From positions 1 through 64,000 of the forward strand of contig JAIBBN010000004.1 of the NCBI GenBank assembly GCA_019694655.1: a stretch of DNA of 64,000 bases. Reading direction: 5' to 3'. Below the pieces are notes generated by a model. That model searched no databases. It was not told the DNA's origin and saw nothing but the letters and a program-made list of their open reading frames with translations. Below, one piece after another: positions 44,743 to 52,938 of this stretch. Numbering within the stretch: the first letter of the stretch is position 1; each line of letters starts with the position of its first letter. The position numbers and the translations under genes are program-made. The DNA is from Leptospirales bacterium. Its GTDB lineage: Bacteria > Spirochaetota > Leptospiria > Leptospirales > Leptonemataceae.

Positions 44743-45369
44743 CTACAACAGGAACCATCGCCAGCGGATGGAAAACTCATAGCCGGGCGACGCTTGCGCT
44801 TCGCTGGCGGGGGGCCAATCTGTGGCGGCGTTTGACAGTCCTGCTTCGAGTTCAAACTCCGGAAGGGTCCTGGAATGTTCCTCTTCCAGCCAGCGGCCGG
44901 TCTGGTAGACGGAGAGGCCGGTCAGCAGCAGATGCAAGCTCAGGGCCAGCGTAGATAAATACGAGCGTCGATCCGCTTCGCGCTGAAAGCCGTCCGAATT
45001 TCGAAAACCGCTGCTATAGGGATCGCGGTAGTAGAGGCCAGGGCCATAGTAAAGGTCGGCCAGTCTGGCGGCGCGCGCCGCGCTGCGATATTCTAAGTAT
45101 TCTATATGTTTAACATATGCATAGTAAGCAGTGGCCAGCCGACCGCCGGCAAAAAAAGCGGCCCAGCCGTAGTCTCCTCTGCGCAGGGCGCCGGCGCCGG
45201 GGGCCGCAAGGTCCAGGGCGATCCACGCGGGCTTCGACGGCGCTTCAGCGGCGGACGAAGCGGGTTGCTCCGGCGCCGGCGTTTGCGCTCCAACTTCAGC
45301 TTCGGGGCTGGCGCCAGAGCACAGGCAGATTGCAAAAAAACAGGCAGCAAATTTAACGCTCAGGCTCAC
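44743..45369 (-). CDS. Exported membrane-associated hypothetical protein
   Basis: The 208-residue protein has a signal sequence (FAACFFAICLCSG), an Ala/Pro/Glu-rich linker, then a membrane-associated domain with APGAGALRRGDYGWAAFF, GRLATAYYAY and a second hydrophobic helix LSTLALSLHLLLTGLSVY. The PGAG...G..A outline resembles small exported spirochaete proteins with a 'P-G-A-G' turn, but I cannot name a family. It ends with Trp/Phe-rich strand FSIRWRWFLL. The GTG start overlaps the stop of the FN3 lipoprotein gene (GTGA), and the stop is 10 bases from the convergent sugar-transferase gene. Confidence 0.6.
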   Translation of the reverse strand: MSLSVKFAACFFAICLCSGASPEAEVGAQTPAPEQPASSAAEAPSKPAWIALDLAAPGAGALRRGDYGWAAFFAGGRLATAYYAYVKHIEYLEYRSAARAARLADLYYGPGLYYRDPYSSGFRNSDGFQREADRRSYLSTLALSLHLLLTGLSVYQTGRWLEEEHSRTLPEFELEAGLSNAATDWPPASEAQASPGYEFSIRWRWFLL

Positions 45370-45794
45370 AGCAAGCTCAATCCGACCGTGTTGCTTGGAT
45401 AGGATTCCGCGCCGCCGTTCCAGGCGGTTACGACAAAGTACAGCGTACCGGTGAAGGGACTCGCTTCCACGGAGTAGAAATTTACTGCACTGCGATCTAG
45501 AAGATCGCCGGCGCGGTAGAAGTCCTGTGGCGGGCCGTCCAGATACAGATAAATGCGGTATTCGTAGACGGGGATGCCAGCGGCCGGATCCAGCGCCAGG
45601 TCCCAGCGCAAATTGATTGCTTCGGCGTACGGATCGTAGCTAGCGCTCAAATGTTGCGGCGTAGCAGGCCGACCGCCGCCCTCGATCAGCCAAGGCGCCA
45701 GAATGAACTGCCACTCCGGAGTGGTTTGCGGCTGCTGGCAGGAGCAACACAGGACCATCGCCAACGCCAGCAGGCGTCTCAGGCTAATGTTCAT
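45366..45794 (-). CDS. Lipoprotein with fibronectin type III-like domain
   Basis: This 142-residue protein has a signal peptide ending in VLCCSC. The mature part carries one fibronectin type III-like domain: PQHLSASYDPYAEAINLRWD, VYEYRIYLYLDGPPQDFYR and GTLYFVVTAWNGGAESYPSN. Such domains mediate extracellular or periplasmic binding. ATG overlaps the TGA of the upstream gene (ATGA), and its own TGA overlaps the next GTG, so three exported proteins form a tightly coupled operon. Confidence 0.7.
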   Translation of the reverse strand: MNISLRRLLALAMVLCCSCQQPQTTPEWQFILAPWLIEGGGRPATPQHLSASYDPYAEAINLRWDLALDPAAGIPVYEYRIYLYLDGPPQDFYRAGDLLDRSAVNFYSVEASPFTGTLYFVVTAWNGGAESYPSNTVGLSLL

Positions 45795-46222
45795 GGCTCT
45801 TCTACCGTGTATCGCGGCGCAGCTTCTGACCGGACGAACAAAGCAAAGCGGAGATTGGCGGCGATACGTTCATTTTCGGGGCACAAACCGTTTGCCCGGC
45901 TGATAGAGTCCAGCGCCTGCTGCTGGTCGCCAATTGCGCGCTCGGCCACGCCGCGATCGTTCCACCAGCGACAATCTTGCTCCAGGGGCGTCGCCAGCAG
46001 ACTCTGCAAGAGCTGCACAAAGTTGCCGGATAGGATGAGAAGGCGTCGCTCTTCGACCAGATCCTCAGGCAGCAGAAAGTGGACTACGCTGCTGCGCTCG
46101 ATCGACTGCGAGGCTTCGCCAGCTGCAACGGGCAGCGGAACCCGGCTTCGAAAGCGCACGGCCAGCGATGGGGCGCAGCCGACGCTGCAGCAAAGAAGGA
46201 AGACCCCGGCCTTTCGACGCAC
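45791..46222 (-). CDS. Small lipoprotein with a tetratricopeptide-like unit
   Basis: The protein is about 143 residues from the GTG at 46222, which gives a compact signal peptide RRKAGVFLLCCSVGC; an in-frame TTG at 46255 would add 11 residues. The mature part has FLLPEDLVEERRLLILSGNF and a TPR-like pair around CRWWNDRGVAERAIGDQQQA and LDSISRANGLCPENERIAANLR. It leads the three-gene operon of exported proteins and couples to the FN3 lipoprotein by ATGA. Function unknown. Confidence 0.6.
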   Translation of the reverse strand: MRRKAGVFLLCCSVGCAPSLAVRFRSRVPLPVAAGEASQSIERSSVVHFLLPEDLVEERRLLILSGNFVQLLQSLLATPLEQDCRWWNDRGVAERAIGDQQQALDSISRANGLCPENERIAANLRFALFVRSEAAPRYTVEEP

Positions 46223-46323
46223 CTGGCAGGTGAGCGGCGACGCGCCGCCAGGCAAAAGCGAAAAATGGAAAAAAAGACTTTTGTCAGCAGGGGCCCGGGA
46301 GCGACTGACTTGAGGTCTTGACG

Positions 46324-46626
46324 ATGGTCCTTTGGCGCAGATGGTCGATGCTTGCCCTGGTTCTGGCAGCGCTCAGCTTCCTGGCGATCGGCTGTCAAAA
46401 AGACAGCGCTGCGGACACCGATAGCGGGCGAGAACTCAGCCTCTATTTGCTGGCCTGTCCCACAGGGCCCTTTGCCTGCTACGAATCCTGTACCACGCAG
46501 AATGACGCGAATGGCAATGGCACCATTGAAGGCGCCGAGACCTTTAACTTCAACATCTGCGCCCAATCCTGCCAGAGCCGCTGCAGTTTTGCTTTCCTGT
46601 TCTACGTGCTGAACAATGAAGAATAG
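46324..46626 (+). CDS. Small Cys-rich lipoprotein with an EF-hand-type loop
   Basis: This 100-residue protein has a lipoprotein signal peptide (LVLAALSFLAIGC, Cys 24). The mature 76 residues contain seven more Cys, probably disulfide-paired, and a perfect 12-residue EF-hand calcium loop DANGNGTIEGAE (61-72) with Asp1, Asn3, Asn5, Gly6, Ile8 and Glu12. The start at ATG 46324 follows GAGG at eight bases; an in-frame TTG six bases earlier is less likely. It is divergent from the lipoprotein operon. The calcium loop is directly visible; binding is not shown. Confidence 0.7.
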   Translation: MVLWRRWSMLALVLAALSFLAIGCQKDSAADTDSGRELSLYLLACPTGPFACYESCTTQNDANGNGTIEGAETFNFNICAQSCQSRCSFAFLFYVLNNEE

Positions 46627-46631
46627 CCTGC

Positions 46632-48377
46632 TCAGGGTCCGTTGATCGTGCGATTGAGCCGCGACCAGGAGGACCAGAGCCTTGCCCGGTTTGCTTCGTA
46701 CTCCGCCGGCGGCAGTACCATCCAGGCCTCAAAGTCGCGTTCGCCCTGACGGGTTTGGCGCAAGTATTCCTCTCTGGTATCCGCGTCGAAGGCGCCCACG
46801 CCGCCTTCCAGCGCGCGGCGCGATCGAATAAAGAAGATTCGCAGTTGCAAGTAAGTCCGCTTGCGCTCTACATCCGTCAGCGAGACAAATATGGGATCTG
46901 TGACGGTGCGTTGCACGGCCTCGGCGGCGTTGGCATGCGCGCGCTGCAGCGCACGTTGACTTTCCTCCGTGCTTTGCGCATTGCGCCATAACCAGCTGCC
47001 GCTGAAAAGCAACGCGCAAAACGCAAGCGATGGCAACGGCAGTAGGATGTGACGCGCCTGCTCGTCATTCAGACGGTCGCGCAGCCAGTAGAAGAGCAGC
47101 AAATGAAGCGGCGTTTGAAACAAGGTCTTCAGATCCCAGTCAGCGGGATAGCCGATGGCTGGCGTCCAGACCAGGGTCAGAAGGGCGCAACCAGCCAATG
47201 CGCTGAGCGCAAATCGGTTGGGGGCCGCCACTGAAAGCGTGCGCCACATCGAAGATCCCTGCAATCTGGCCTGCTTTCTGGCCGCCCCCAGGGCAATGAC
47301 CAGCCATGGCAGCCAGGCCGGGCTGGCCATTGTTAGCTCATTCCACAGCCAGCCAATACGCTTCATGCTGAAGAGCAATCCCGGACGCATGATCGGCGGA
47401 TTGCTGGCATGAGATGCGCCGAGCGCGATCGGAGGGTCTTCTAGAAAAACAAAGTATCCAATCACTGCCACAAGCATTGCGGCGCTGATCGCCGCTGGCG
47501 TCAGTGTGCGTCGCATCCACCCGCGCCATCCCCTGCCAACGCCAAGCTCCAGCGTCAGGACAACAAGCGCCGGTCCCAGCGTGGCGACATAGAGATGGAA
47601 GAGGCAGCCTGTAGCAAAGACGACTGCAGCAAAGAGCAGCAGGCGTCGGTCAGCGGCCTCGCTGCTGGCGGGAGTTTCTAGATAGCGAGCCGCCGGCAAA
47701 CACACAGCCGTCATCGCCGTCATCGCCGCAGTATAGTTTTCTACGTAGCCCGCGAACAGTTGCAAGGCCGGCGTTCCAACAAACAAGGCAAGGCCCAGCA
47801 GTTGCTCGCCCAGCGGACGATTGCACAAGAAGCGCCACAGAACGAGAGCCCAGGGTACAAAGAATAACAGGCTCAGCGCAGCGTAGCTATTTTCGACGCT
47901 GCAGGACCAGCGTGCATAGCACCACAGATATAGCTTCGAGCGCAGAAAGTACTCAAGCAATTCATCGAGGCTGTCCAGGTAGCCCAGAGTCCTGGACCAC
48001 AATTCGAGGTGTTCAACAATCAGCAGGCTATCGCCCAGTCCGCGAGGCGGCGGCAGGAAGAGTCGCATGCGCAGCAGGAAAAGCAATCCGGCCAGAGCTA
48101 CGAAGAGCAGGGCCGCCGCCAGTCTTTGCCAGCGAAGCGGAAGTATTTGATGAGCAAGTTGAGTAAGCCGCTTGATTCGATCCGCAAATCGCGTCGAGAG
48201 CAGCGCTGCCAGTCCGGTCAGCAGGGCCAGAGCGATCAAGCCGGCCGGGGCCACGCTGGCAAAGGCCCAAAGCGAGTCCCAGTTCTGCTGAGCCGCCAGC
48301 CTGGCGGACAGCGCGATCCAGAGGGCCGCCCACAGTAAGGCACGGCTGGCGTCCGGGGCCCGCGCCGTTTGCCTCAA
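46632..48377 (-). CDS. Polytopic inner-membrane protein, glycosyltransferase-39-like outline
   Basis: The 581-residue protein has about ten hydrophobic helices. A loop after the third helix holds GLGDSLLIVEHLELWSRTLG, and the eighth-ninth region has a QLFAGYVENYTAAMTAMTAV segment with acidic and aromatic residues, a layout seen in lipid-linked-sugar glycosyltransferases (GT39/PMT-like), though no DD motif near the N-terminus is obvious. The C-terminal 110 residues are soluble. The start is TTG overlapping the upstream 64-residue gene's TGA (TTGA). I am not sure of the enzymatic role. Confidence 0.6.
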   Translation of the reverse strand: MRQTARAPDASRALLWAALWIALSARLAAQQNWDSLWAFASVAPAGLIALALLTGLAALLSTRFADRIKRLTQLAHQILPLRWQRLAAALLFVALAGLLFLLRMRLFLPPPRGLGDSLLIVEHLELWSRTLGYLDSLDELLEYFLRSKLYLWCYARWSCSVENSYAALSLLFFVPWALVLWRFLCNRPLGEQLLGLALFVGTPALQLFAGYVENYTAAMTAMTAVCLPAARYLETPASSEAADRRLLLFAAVVFATGCLFHLYVATLGPALVVLTLELGVGRGWRGWMRRTLTPAAISAAMLVAVIGYFVFLEDPPIALGASHASNPPIMRPGLLFSMKRIGWLWNELTMASPAWLPWLVIALGAARKQARLQGSSMWRTLSVAAPNRFALSALAGCALLTLVWTPAIGYPADWDLKTLFQTPLHLLLFYWLRDRLNDEQARHILLPLPSLAFCALLFSGSWLWRNAQSTEESQRALQRAHANAAEAVQRTVTDPIFVSLTDVERKRTYLQLRIFFIRSRRALEGGVGAFDADTREEYLRQTRQGERDFEAWMVLPPAEYEANRARLWSSWSRLNRTINGP

Positions 48378-48568
48378 GCTTCGCCCTGTCCGAGATCAAT
48401 CTCCACCAGCGGACTGCTCTGCAACAGCGACTGGCGTCGCTCGTTCCAGGACTTTTCATAGTCCATCATGATTTCGCGGGCTGGCCATTCCTCCAGCAAC
48501 TGACGCATGACCTTGTTCTGACGCATTAACTCCTTCAGTTGTCCGCGCTTTACGATTCGCCCTGCCAT
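48374..48568 (-). CDS. Small conserved-looking protein (64 aa)
   Basis: The protein is short, charged and helical: RIVKRGQLKELMRQNKVMRQ, then LLEEWPAREIMMDYEKSWNE and RRQSLLQSSPLVEIDLGQGEA. It has no signal or membrane segment. Translational coupling to the following membrane protein (TTGA) and the coherent amphipathic pattern suggest it is real. trmB lies 50 bases upstream of it on the other side of its own stop-start gap. I recognise no family. Confidence 0.5.
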   Translation of the reverse strand: MAGRIVKRGQLKELMRQNKVMRQLLEEWPAREIMMDYEKSWNERRQSLLQSSPLVEIDLGQGEA

Positions 48569-48618
48569 GATCGGGAGACTCGTTCGACCTCCTCTTGCGT
48601 CGAGAAATTTCCGAGCGC

Positions 48619-49302
48619 TCAGCGAAGCTTGCGGAAGCGCAGATAATAGGCGGGGCGCTTCAGGCCGGTCATGCTCTCGAAGCGCGTTGGGCCCAGGTCC
48701 TCCGGACGTAGCCGTCGAAAGCCGGGCGGATCAAACTCCGGCTCAAAGGCGGCGCAGCGGCGAAAGAGCGCCAGCATGCGACGGGCGTAGGGCGCATAGT
48801 CGGTCGCCAGGTGGACCCGGCCGCCAGATCGCAATAGCCGGCTTGCTTTGTCGGCAAAGTCGCCGCGGACCAAGCGGTGTTTCCAGTGCCTTCGTTTGGG
48901 CCAGGGATCGGGAAAGTTAACGATCATCCAATCAAAGCTTTCTGGCGGCAGCAGCTCTTCGAGGAACCAGTTGAGATTGATCGGCAAGATGCGCAGCCAG
49001 CGCGCCGGGCCTGGCAGGCGCGCCAGATCGCGCAATGTGCGGCGGATGCGGTCGCCCTTGATCTCGATGGCCAGGTAGTCATCTTCGGGGCGTCGACGCA
49101 GCCAATCGCAGAGAAACTCGCCCCAGCCTGCGCCCAGCTCCAGCACTCGCTGCCGCGGCCGATCGTTGCGAAAAAGCTGGGCCGGCTCGATCGCATGCAG
49201 GGCTTCGGGGCGCAGGACGCCTGGCAAATCATGGACCGGCCTTGCTCGCGAGGCAATGGCAAACAGTCGGGCCTGCAGCTCTGTCTGCGGAATAGTTGAC
49301 AT
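48619..49302 (-). CDS. trmB: tRNA (guanine-N7-)-methyltransferase
   Basis: The 227-residue enzyme methylates G46 of tRNAs using SAM. Motifs are VLELGAGWGEFLCDWL (SAM site), YLAIEIKGDRI, the substrate motif IVNFPDPWPKRRHWKHRLV and the C-terminal GPTRFESMTGLKR with Thr/Glu residues that contact the tRNA. ATG at 49302 gives the usual N-terminal length; the reading frame continues upstream but without conservation. It reads toward the 64-residue gene with 50 bases between. Confidence 0.92.
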   Translation of the reverse strand: MSTIPQTELQARLFAIASRARPVHDLPGVLRPEALHAIEPAQLFRNDRPRQRVLELGAGWGEFLCDWLRRRPEDDYLAIEIKGDRIRRTLRDLARLPGPARWLRILPINLNWFLEELLPPESFDWMIVNFPDPWPKRRHWKHRLVRGDFADKASRLLRSGGRVHLATDYAPYARRMLALFRRCAAFEPEFDPPGFRRLRPEDLGPTRFESMTGLKRPAYYLRFRKLR

Positions 49303-49412
49303 GGAGTAAACGCGAACGGACTGTTCTGCGCACGCAGCCTGAGAGCCGCATTGCGCCGCGCCGACATTCGGACCACGCCGCACAAGGGCCTCGCTGTGCG
49401 AGCTGATTTCTG

Positions 49413-50333
49413 ATGCGCATCAAATTCTGGGGAGTCCGCGCCTCCGTGCCGCGCCCGCTCAGTGCTGCGGAGTTCCGCCGACGCCTGGAGTCGGCGCTGG
49501 AGCTGATGCGCGCTTCCGGCCATTTGCCGGAAGATGTCGAAGTATGGCTGCAATCCGCGCCGCTTGAACTGGCGCAGCTACTGGGCGGGGAAACCAGCTG
49601 CATCGAGCTGGAAAGCGACGGCCAACGACTGCTGCTCGATATGGGTACCGGCGCGCGCAGTCTTGGATATGACCTGTTCAATCGCGGGATCAAGGGCGAC
49701 TTCCATGTTTTGATCAGCAGCAGTCGCTGGGAGCACATCCAGGGATGGCCGTTTTTTGGTCCGGGCTATGTGCCCGGCAACCACATCCACTTCTTCAGCC
49801 TGAACTCCTCCGCGCCGGACGCCTTTCGTCGCCAGCAACACTTTGATCACTTCCCGGTCGGATTTGAAGAGACGATGTCGACCAAGAGCTTTCATCCGCT
49901 GGTCGAAGGCGAGCTGCAGGCGATCGGCGCCTTTCAAGTGCGCGCGCTTGCTTCGCAAGCTGCAGCGCCGGATTGCGCCTGGCGCATCGAAAGTAACAAT
50001 GCCGCGGCGCTTTTTGCGTTATCCGGCGCAGCCATGAGTCGCGTCCTTGAAGACCCGGCGCAGTGGATGCAACGCTTGCATTTCGCTGCGGTCGCTTCGG
50101 CGCGCCTGAGCGCCGATCAGATCGACCGAGTCGAACTCGATCTACTCTGCCAATTCGCCGCGGCCTTGCGTCAGCATAGCCCGCAGGCTCAGTTGATTCT
50201 TTCGCATCATGATGCAATGGCCGAAGATGATTTGCTTCATGGCGAATTGCAGCGCAGTATTGCCGAGCTGGCCCGGCGCGCGGGAATTGAAGCGCAAGCG
50301 GCGCGCGAGGGCGCCGAATTCTCCATACTCTGA
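49413..50333 (+). CDS. Metallo-beta-lactamase-fold protein with lost HxHxDH motif
   Basis: This 306-residue protein belongs to the cNMP-phosphodiesterase-like/MBL-fold group that begins 'MrikFWGVRgSvP.P'. Here it reads MRIKFWGVRASVPRP, LGGETSCIELE and LLLDMGTGARSLG, all typical. But where the zinc motif SHtHwDHiqG should be it has SSSRWEHIQGWPF (102-113): His103 is Ser, His105 is Arg and Asp107 is Glu, with only His108 kept. The C-terminal HHDAMAEDD is preserved. The fold is probably intact but hydrolase activity is doubtful. It may bind a ligand or partner. Confidence 0.8.
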   Translation: MRIKFWGVRASVPRPLSAAEFRRRLESALELMRASGHLPEDVEVWLQSAPLELAQLLGGETSCIELESDGQRLLLDMGTGARSLGYDLFNRGIKGDFHVLISSSRWEHIQGWPFFGPGYVPGNHIHFFSLNSSAPDAFRRQQHFDHFPVGFEETMSTKSFHPLVEGELQAIGAFQVRALASQAAAPDCAWRIESNNAAALFALSGAAMSRVLEDPAQWMQRLHFAAVASARLSADQIDRVELDLLCQFAAALRQHSPQAQLILSHHDAMAEDDLLHGELQRSIAELARRAGIEAQAAREGAEFSIL

Positions 50334-50340
50334 TGGCGAT

Positions 50341-51480
50341 TCAGCGCGTAGCGCGCGACCAGGTGAAATTCAAGTTGAGGAAATAGTTGCTGATCATTGC
50401 GATCAGAATCGCTATCGCGTAGTAGGGATGCCTGGCCGTTTCCGCGCTCAACCAGACTTTCAGTGGCGCCAGATTGGTCAGCACTTCATAGATGGCCCAT
50501 TGCACTGCAGCGCCGATGGAGCTGATGCCGTGAAATACCAGAATGCCTCGCCACAATTGCCTGCCGCGATGACGCCGTTCAAAAAATGTCAAATAGTTGT
50601 TAAGTATATAGTTGGATAGTATCGAAAGCTCAATTCCAAGACCCGGCGCCCAGTGCAATTGCTCGTTGAATACCTGCACCGCGCCGAGGCCCATCGCTTC
50701 GCCCAGCAGAAAACCAAAGTAGTTGACCAGAACGCCCGTGGCGCCTACCAGCGAATACATGGCGAAGGTCGGCGAGACCACCTTGCCAAATCGCAGATCG
50801 TAGAGCGCCAGCAGATAGTTGCGAATTACAGAGCCAGAAAGCTTGGTTTCGCCATGCACGCGCAGACGAAACTGGTAACCGATTTCTATGACCTTCAGGT
50901 CCGGGTTGCGGCCAATGAATTCCAGAAGAATCTTGAAGCCGACCGGGTTGATGCGTTCGGCGCATTGCTGGTAAACGGAGCGTCGCACGACAAAAAAGCC
51001 GCTCATTGGATCTTTGACTTGAACGGGCAACATCAGGCGGGCCAGGGCGGTGGCCACCCAGCTGACAAAACGGCGGCCGCGCGACCATTTGCCGTAGCTG
51101 CCGCCCTGGGCTGCGCGCGAGCCAATCGCCAGGTCATATCCTTGCTCGCGAATTGCCTGGGTCATAGCCGGTAAGATGCTTTCATCGTGCTGCAGGTCGG
51201 CGTCCATTACCGCCAGAAGATCGCCGGCAGCAATGCTCATGCCGGCTACAACGGCCGAAGACAGGCCGCGCTCGTTGAGTCTGCGCATTACGCGCAGCGG
51301 CGCTCCCTCCGCCGCCAGCGACTCGGCAAGCTGCCAGGTTCGGTCAGGGCTGTTGTCATCGACGACGAGGATTTCGTAGCGCTGACCGCGCAGAGCCTGT
51401 GCCAGACGCTGCACCAGCTCCCGCAAGTTGCCGGACTCATTGTAGGTGGGCAGGATGACGCTCAGCAGGGGCGAATCCAC
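50341..51480 (-). CDS. Polyprenol-phosphate-sugar synthase (GT2) fused to GtrA-like membrane domain
   Basis: Residues 1-235 are a dolichol-phosphate-mannose-synthase-type GT2: LLSVILPTYNESGNL, ILVVDDNSPDRTW, LLAVMDADLQHDESIL and the DPMSGFFVVRR motif. Residues about 240-375 form a GtrA/DPMS-like domain with four helices, including SLVGATGVLVNYFGFLLGEA, LSNYILNNYLTFFE and MISNYFLNLNFTW. The enzyme would make polyprenyl-phosphate-linked sugar and help flip it across the inner membrane. The fusion joins two functions that are often separate genes. Start is GTG. Confidence 0.9.
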   Translation of the reverse strand: MDSPLLSVILPTYNESGNLRELVQRLAQALRGQRYEILVVDDNSPDRTWQLAESLAAEGAPLRVMRRLNERGLSSAVVAGMSIAAGDLLAVMDADLQHDESILPAMTQAIREQGYDLAIGSRAAQGGSYGKWSRGRRFVSWVATALARLMLPVQVKDPMSGFFVVRRSVYQQCAERINPVGFKILLEFIGRNPDLKVIEIGYQFRLRVHGETKLSGSVIRNYLLALYDLRFGKVVSPTFAMYSLVGATGVLVNYFGFLLGEAMGLGAVQVFNEQLHWAPGLGIELSILSNYILNNYLTFFERRHRGRQLWRGILVFHGISSIGAAVQWAIYEVLTNLAPLKVWLSAETARHPYYAIAILIAMISNYFLNLNFTWSRATR

Positions 51481-51541
51481 AGGCTATCCGCAATCGGACA
51501 GCTGCGGCGGGAAGCGCATTTTCTCGCTGCGTGCTGCGCGC

Positions 51542-52198
51542 TCAGTTTTGAGTTATGCAGAGAACTCTGGCCGACAGCGTTACGCCCGACAGGTTAGCGG
51601 TCGAAATGCGCAGCTCCATGTACTGCACTTCATCCTTGTTGGCATTCAAGGTAAAGCCCTGACTGTAATCGATATTGCCAGTGCGGGCAAAGAAATTCCG
51701 ACCGCTGAGATAGTCGACCCAGTTGACGGTGTCTGCCCCGCCGCAGCGAACGCCATCCGAAGTTGGACAGGTCAGGGCCCCGCCGGTGCTGCAGACCACC
51801 GAGTCGGTGGTGGTGCAGGTAGTCTCAGTGGAGGAGGTTGGCAGCAGTTGAAAGTTGGTGCGCGATTTGTCATAAACGAAGCGCATGTCAAGGCGCTGGT
51901 AGTTCTGCAGCGTGAGCGACGACGTGATCCGATAGCGGCCGGAGGAAGTAGAACTGGAAGTGCTGGTCGAACCGCTGCTTGAACTGTCGTCGGCGCTGCT
52001 TTCTGTTTCCGCCAGGCCGCAACTGGGATTGATATCGGTATCAATGTCCGTTGCGTCGACGTAGATCAAAGAGCCGGAAGGATCGATCAGCGCCAATTCC
52101 TCGACTCCAGTATCAGGCTGATTGCAGGCGGCGAAAAACAGGAGCAGGCCGATAGCCCCCGGGGCCAGGCGAAGATGGAGTTTGCTGGAAGGCGTCAT
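51542..52198 (-). CDS. Lipoprotein with Ser/Thr-rich linker
   Basis: The 218-residue protein has a signal peptide ending FFAAC (Cys about 25). After SGSLIYVDATDIDTDINP comes a low-complexity Ser/Thr/Gly linker (SSADDSSSSGSTSTSSSTSS), then a beta-rich domain with RYRITSSLTLQNYQRLDMRF, Thr- and Cys-rich segments and a C-terminal VQYMELRISTANLSGVTLSA. Four Cys in the domain could pair. This is a surface- or periplasm-exposed lipoprotein of unknown role. ATG at 52198 is chosen over an upstream in-frame start because of the signal peptide. Confidence 0.7.
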   Translation of the reverse strand: MTPSSKLHLRLAPGAIGLLLFFAACNQPDTGVEELALIDPSGSLIYVDATDIDTDINPSCGLAETESSADDSSSSGSTSTSSSTSSGRYRITSSLTLQNYQRLDMRFVYDKSRTNFQLLPTSSTETTCTTTDSVVCSTGGALTCPTSDGVRCGGADTVNWVDYLSGRNFFARTGNIDYSQGFTLNANKDEVQYMELRISTANLSGVTLSARVLCITQN

Positions 52199-52274
52199 CG
52201 TGCGACTCCGTGAATCGTGAATGCGTATTGTTACACCCCTCGGCATTGTCGCCCCGCAAAATTGAGCGAGGCCG

Positions 52275-52313
52275 AAAAAAAAAATGAAAATCCGGAAAGC
52301 GGCGGGGCGGATT
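52275..52313 (-). terminator. Intrinsic terminator downstream of folE
   Basis: On the minus strand, after the folE stop, AATCCG (52313-52308) pairs with CGGATT (52294-52289) around a 13-base GC-rich loop, followed by TTCA and a run of ten T (52284-52275). Position and T tract fit Rho-independent termination; the stem is short. Confidence 0.55.
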
Positions 52314-52332
52314 CTGTCGCATCAGCCCGTGG

Positions 52333-52938
52333 TCAGGTCGAACGCGAGGCCTGACTCAGATTCAAGAACTCCATACGCGTGCTTTCGCTATCGCGAAACG
52401 ATCCAAGCATGGCGCTGGTCAGCACCTCTGAGTTTTGCTTTTCCACTCCGCGCATCATCATGCACATGTGCTTGCAGCGAATGACCACGGCGACGCCGTC
52501 CGGTTGGAGCAATTCCTGAATGGCTTCAGCAATCTGCGTTGTCATCCGCTCTTGCACCTGCAAGCGGCGAGCAAACATATCGACCACGCGCGCCAGCTTG
52601 GAGAGTCCAATGACCCGACCGCGCGGTATGTAACCGATGCAGGCGCGCCCGAAGAAGGGCAGAATATGATGTTCGCAGAGGCTATAGACCTCGATATCGC
52701 GAGCGATGACCATTTCTGAGGGGGCGTCGCTGAAGATGGCGCCGTTGACGATTTGCTGCAAGGACATGCGATTGCCGCTGGTCAGAAAATCCAGCGCCTT
52801 TGCGTAGCGCGCCGGGGTGCTGAGCAAACCCTCGCGGGCCGGGTCCTCGCCGACGGCGGCCAGCAACTCCCGGGCTGCCTGCTCGGCGCGCGTCAAATCA
52901 ATGCCGCCAACTGGATTATAGCGCTCGTCGAAGCTCAC
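52333..52938 (-). CDS. folE: GTP cyclohydrolase I
   Basis: The 201-residue homodecameric enzyme converts GTP to 7,8-dihydroneopterin triphosphate. Zinc ligands are in [14 protein letters not shown] (Cys88, His91) and [11 protein letters not shown] (Cys159); the [19 protein letters not shown] segment and the RLQVQERMT motif are typical. GTG start overlaps the upstream lipoprotein stop (GTGA). An intrinsic terminator follows. Confidence 0.96.
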   Translation of the reverse strand: MSFDERYNPVGGIDLTRAEQAARELLAAVGEDPAREGLLSTPARYAKALDFLTSGNRMSLQQIVNGAIFSDAPSEMVIARDIEVYSLCEHHILPFFGRACIGYIPRGRVIGLSKLARVVDMFARRLQVQERMTTQIAEAIQELLQPDGVAVVIRCKHMCMMMRGVEKQNSEVLTSAMLGSFRDSESTRMEFLNLSQASRST

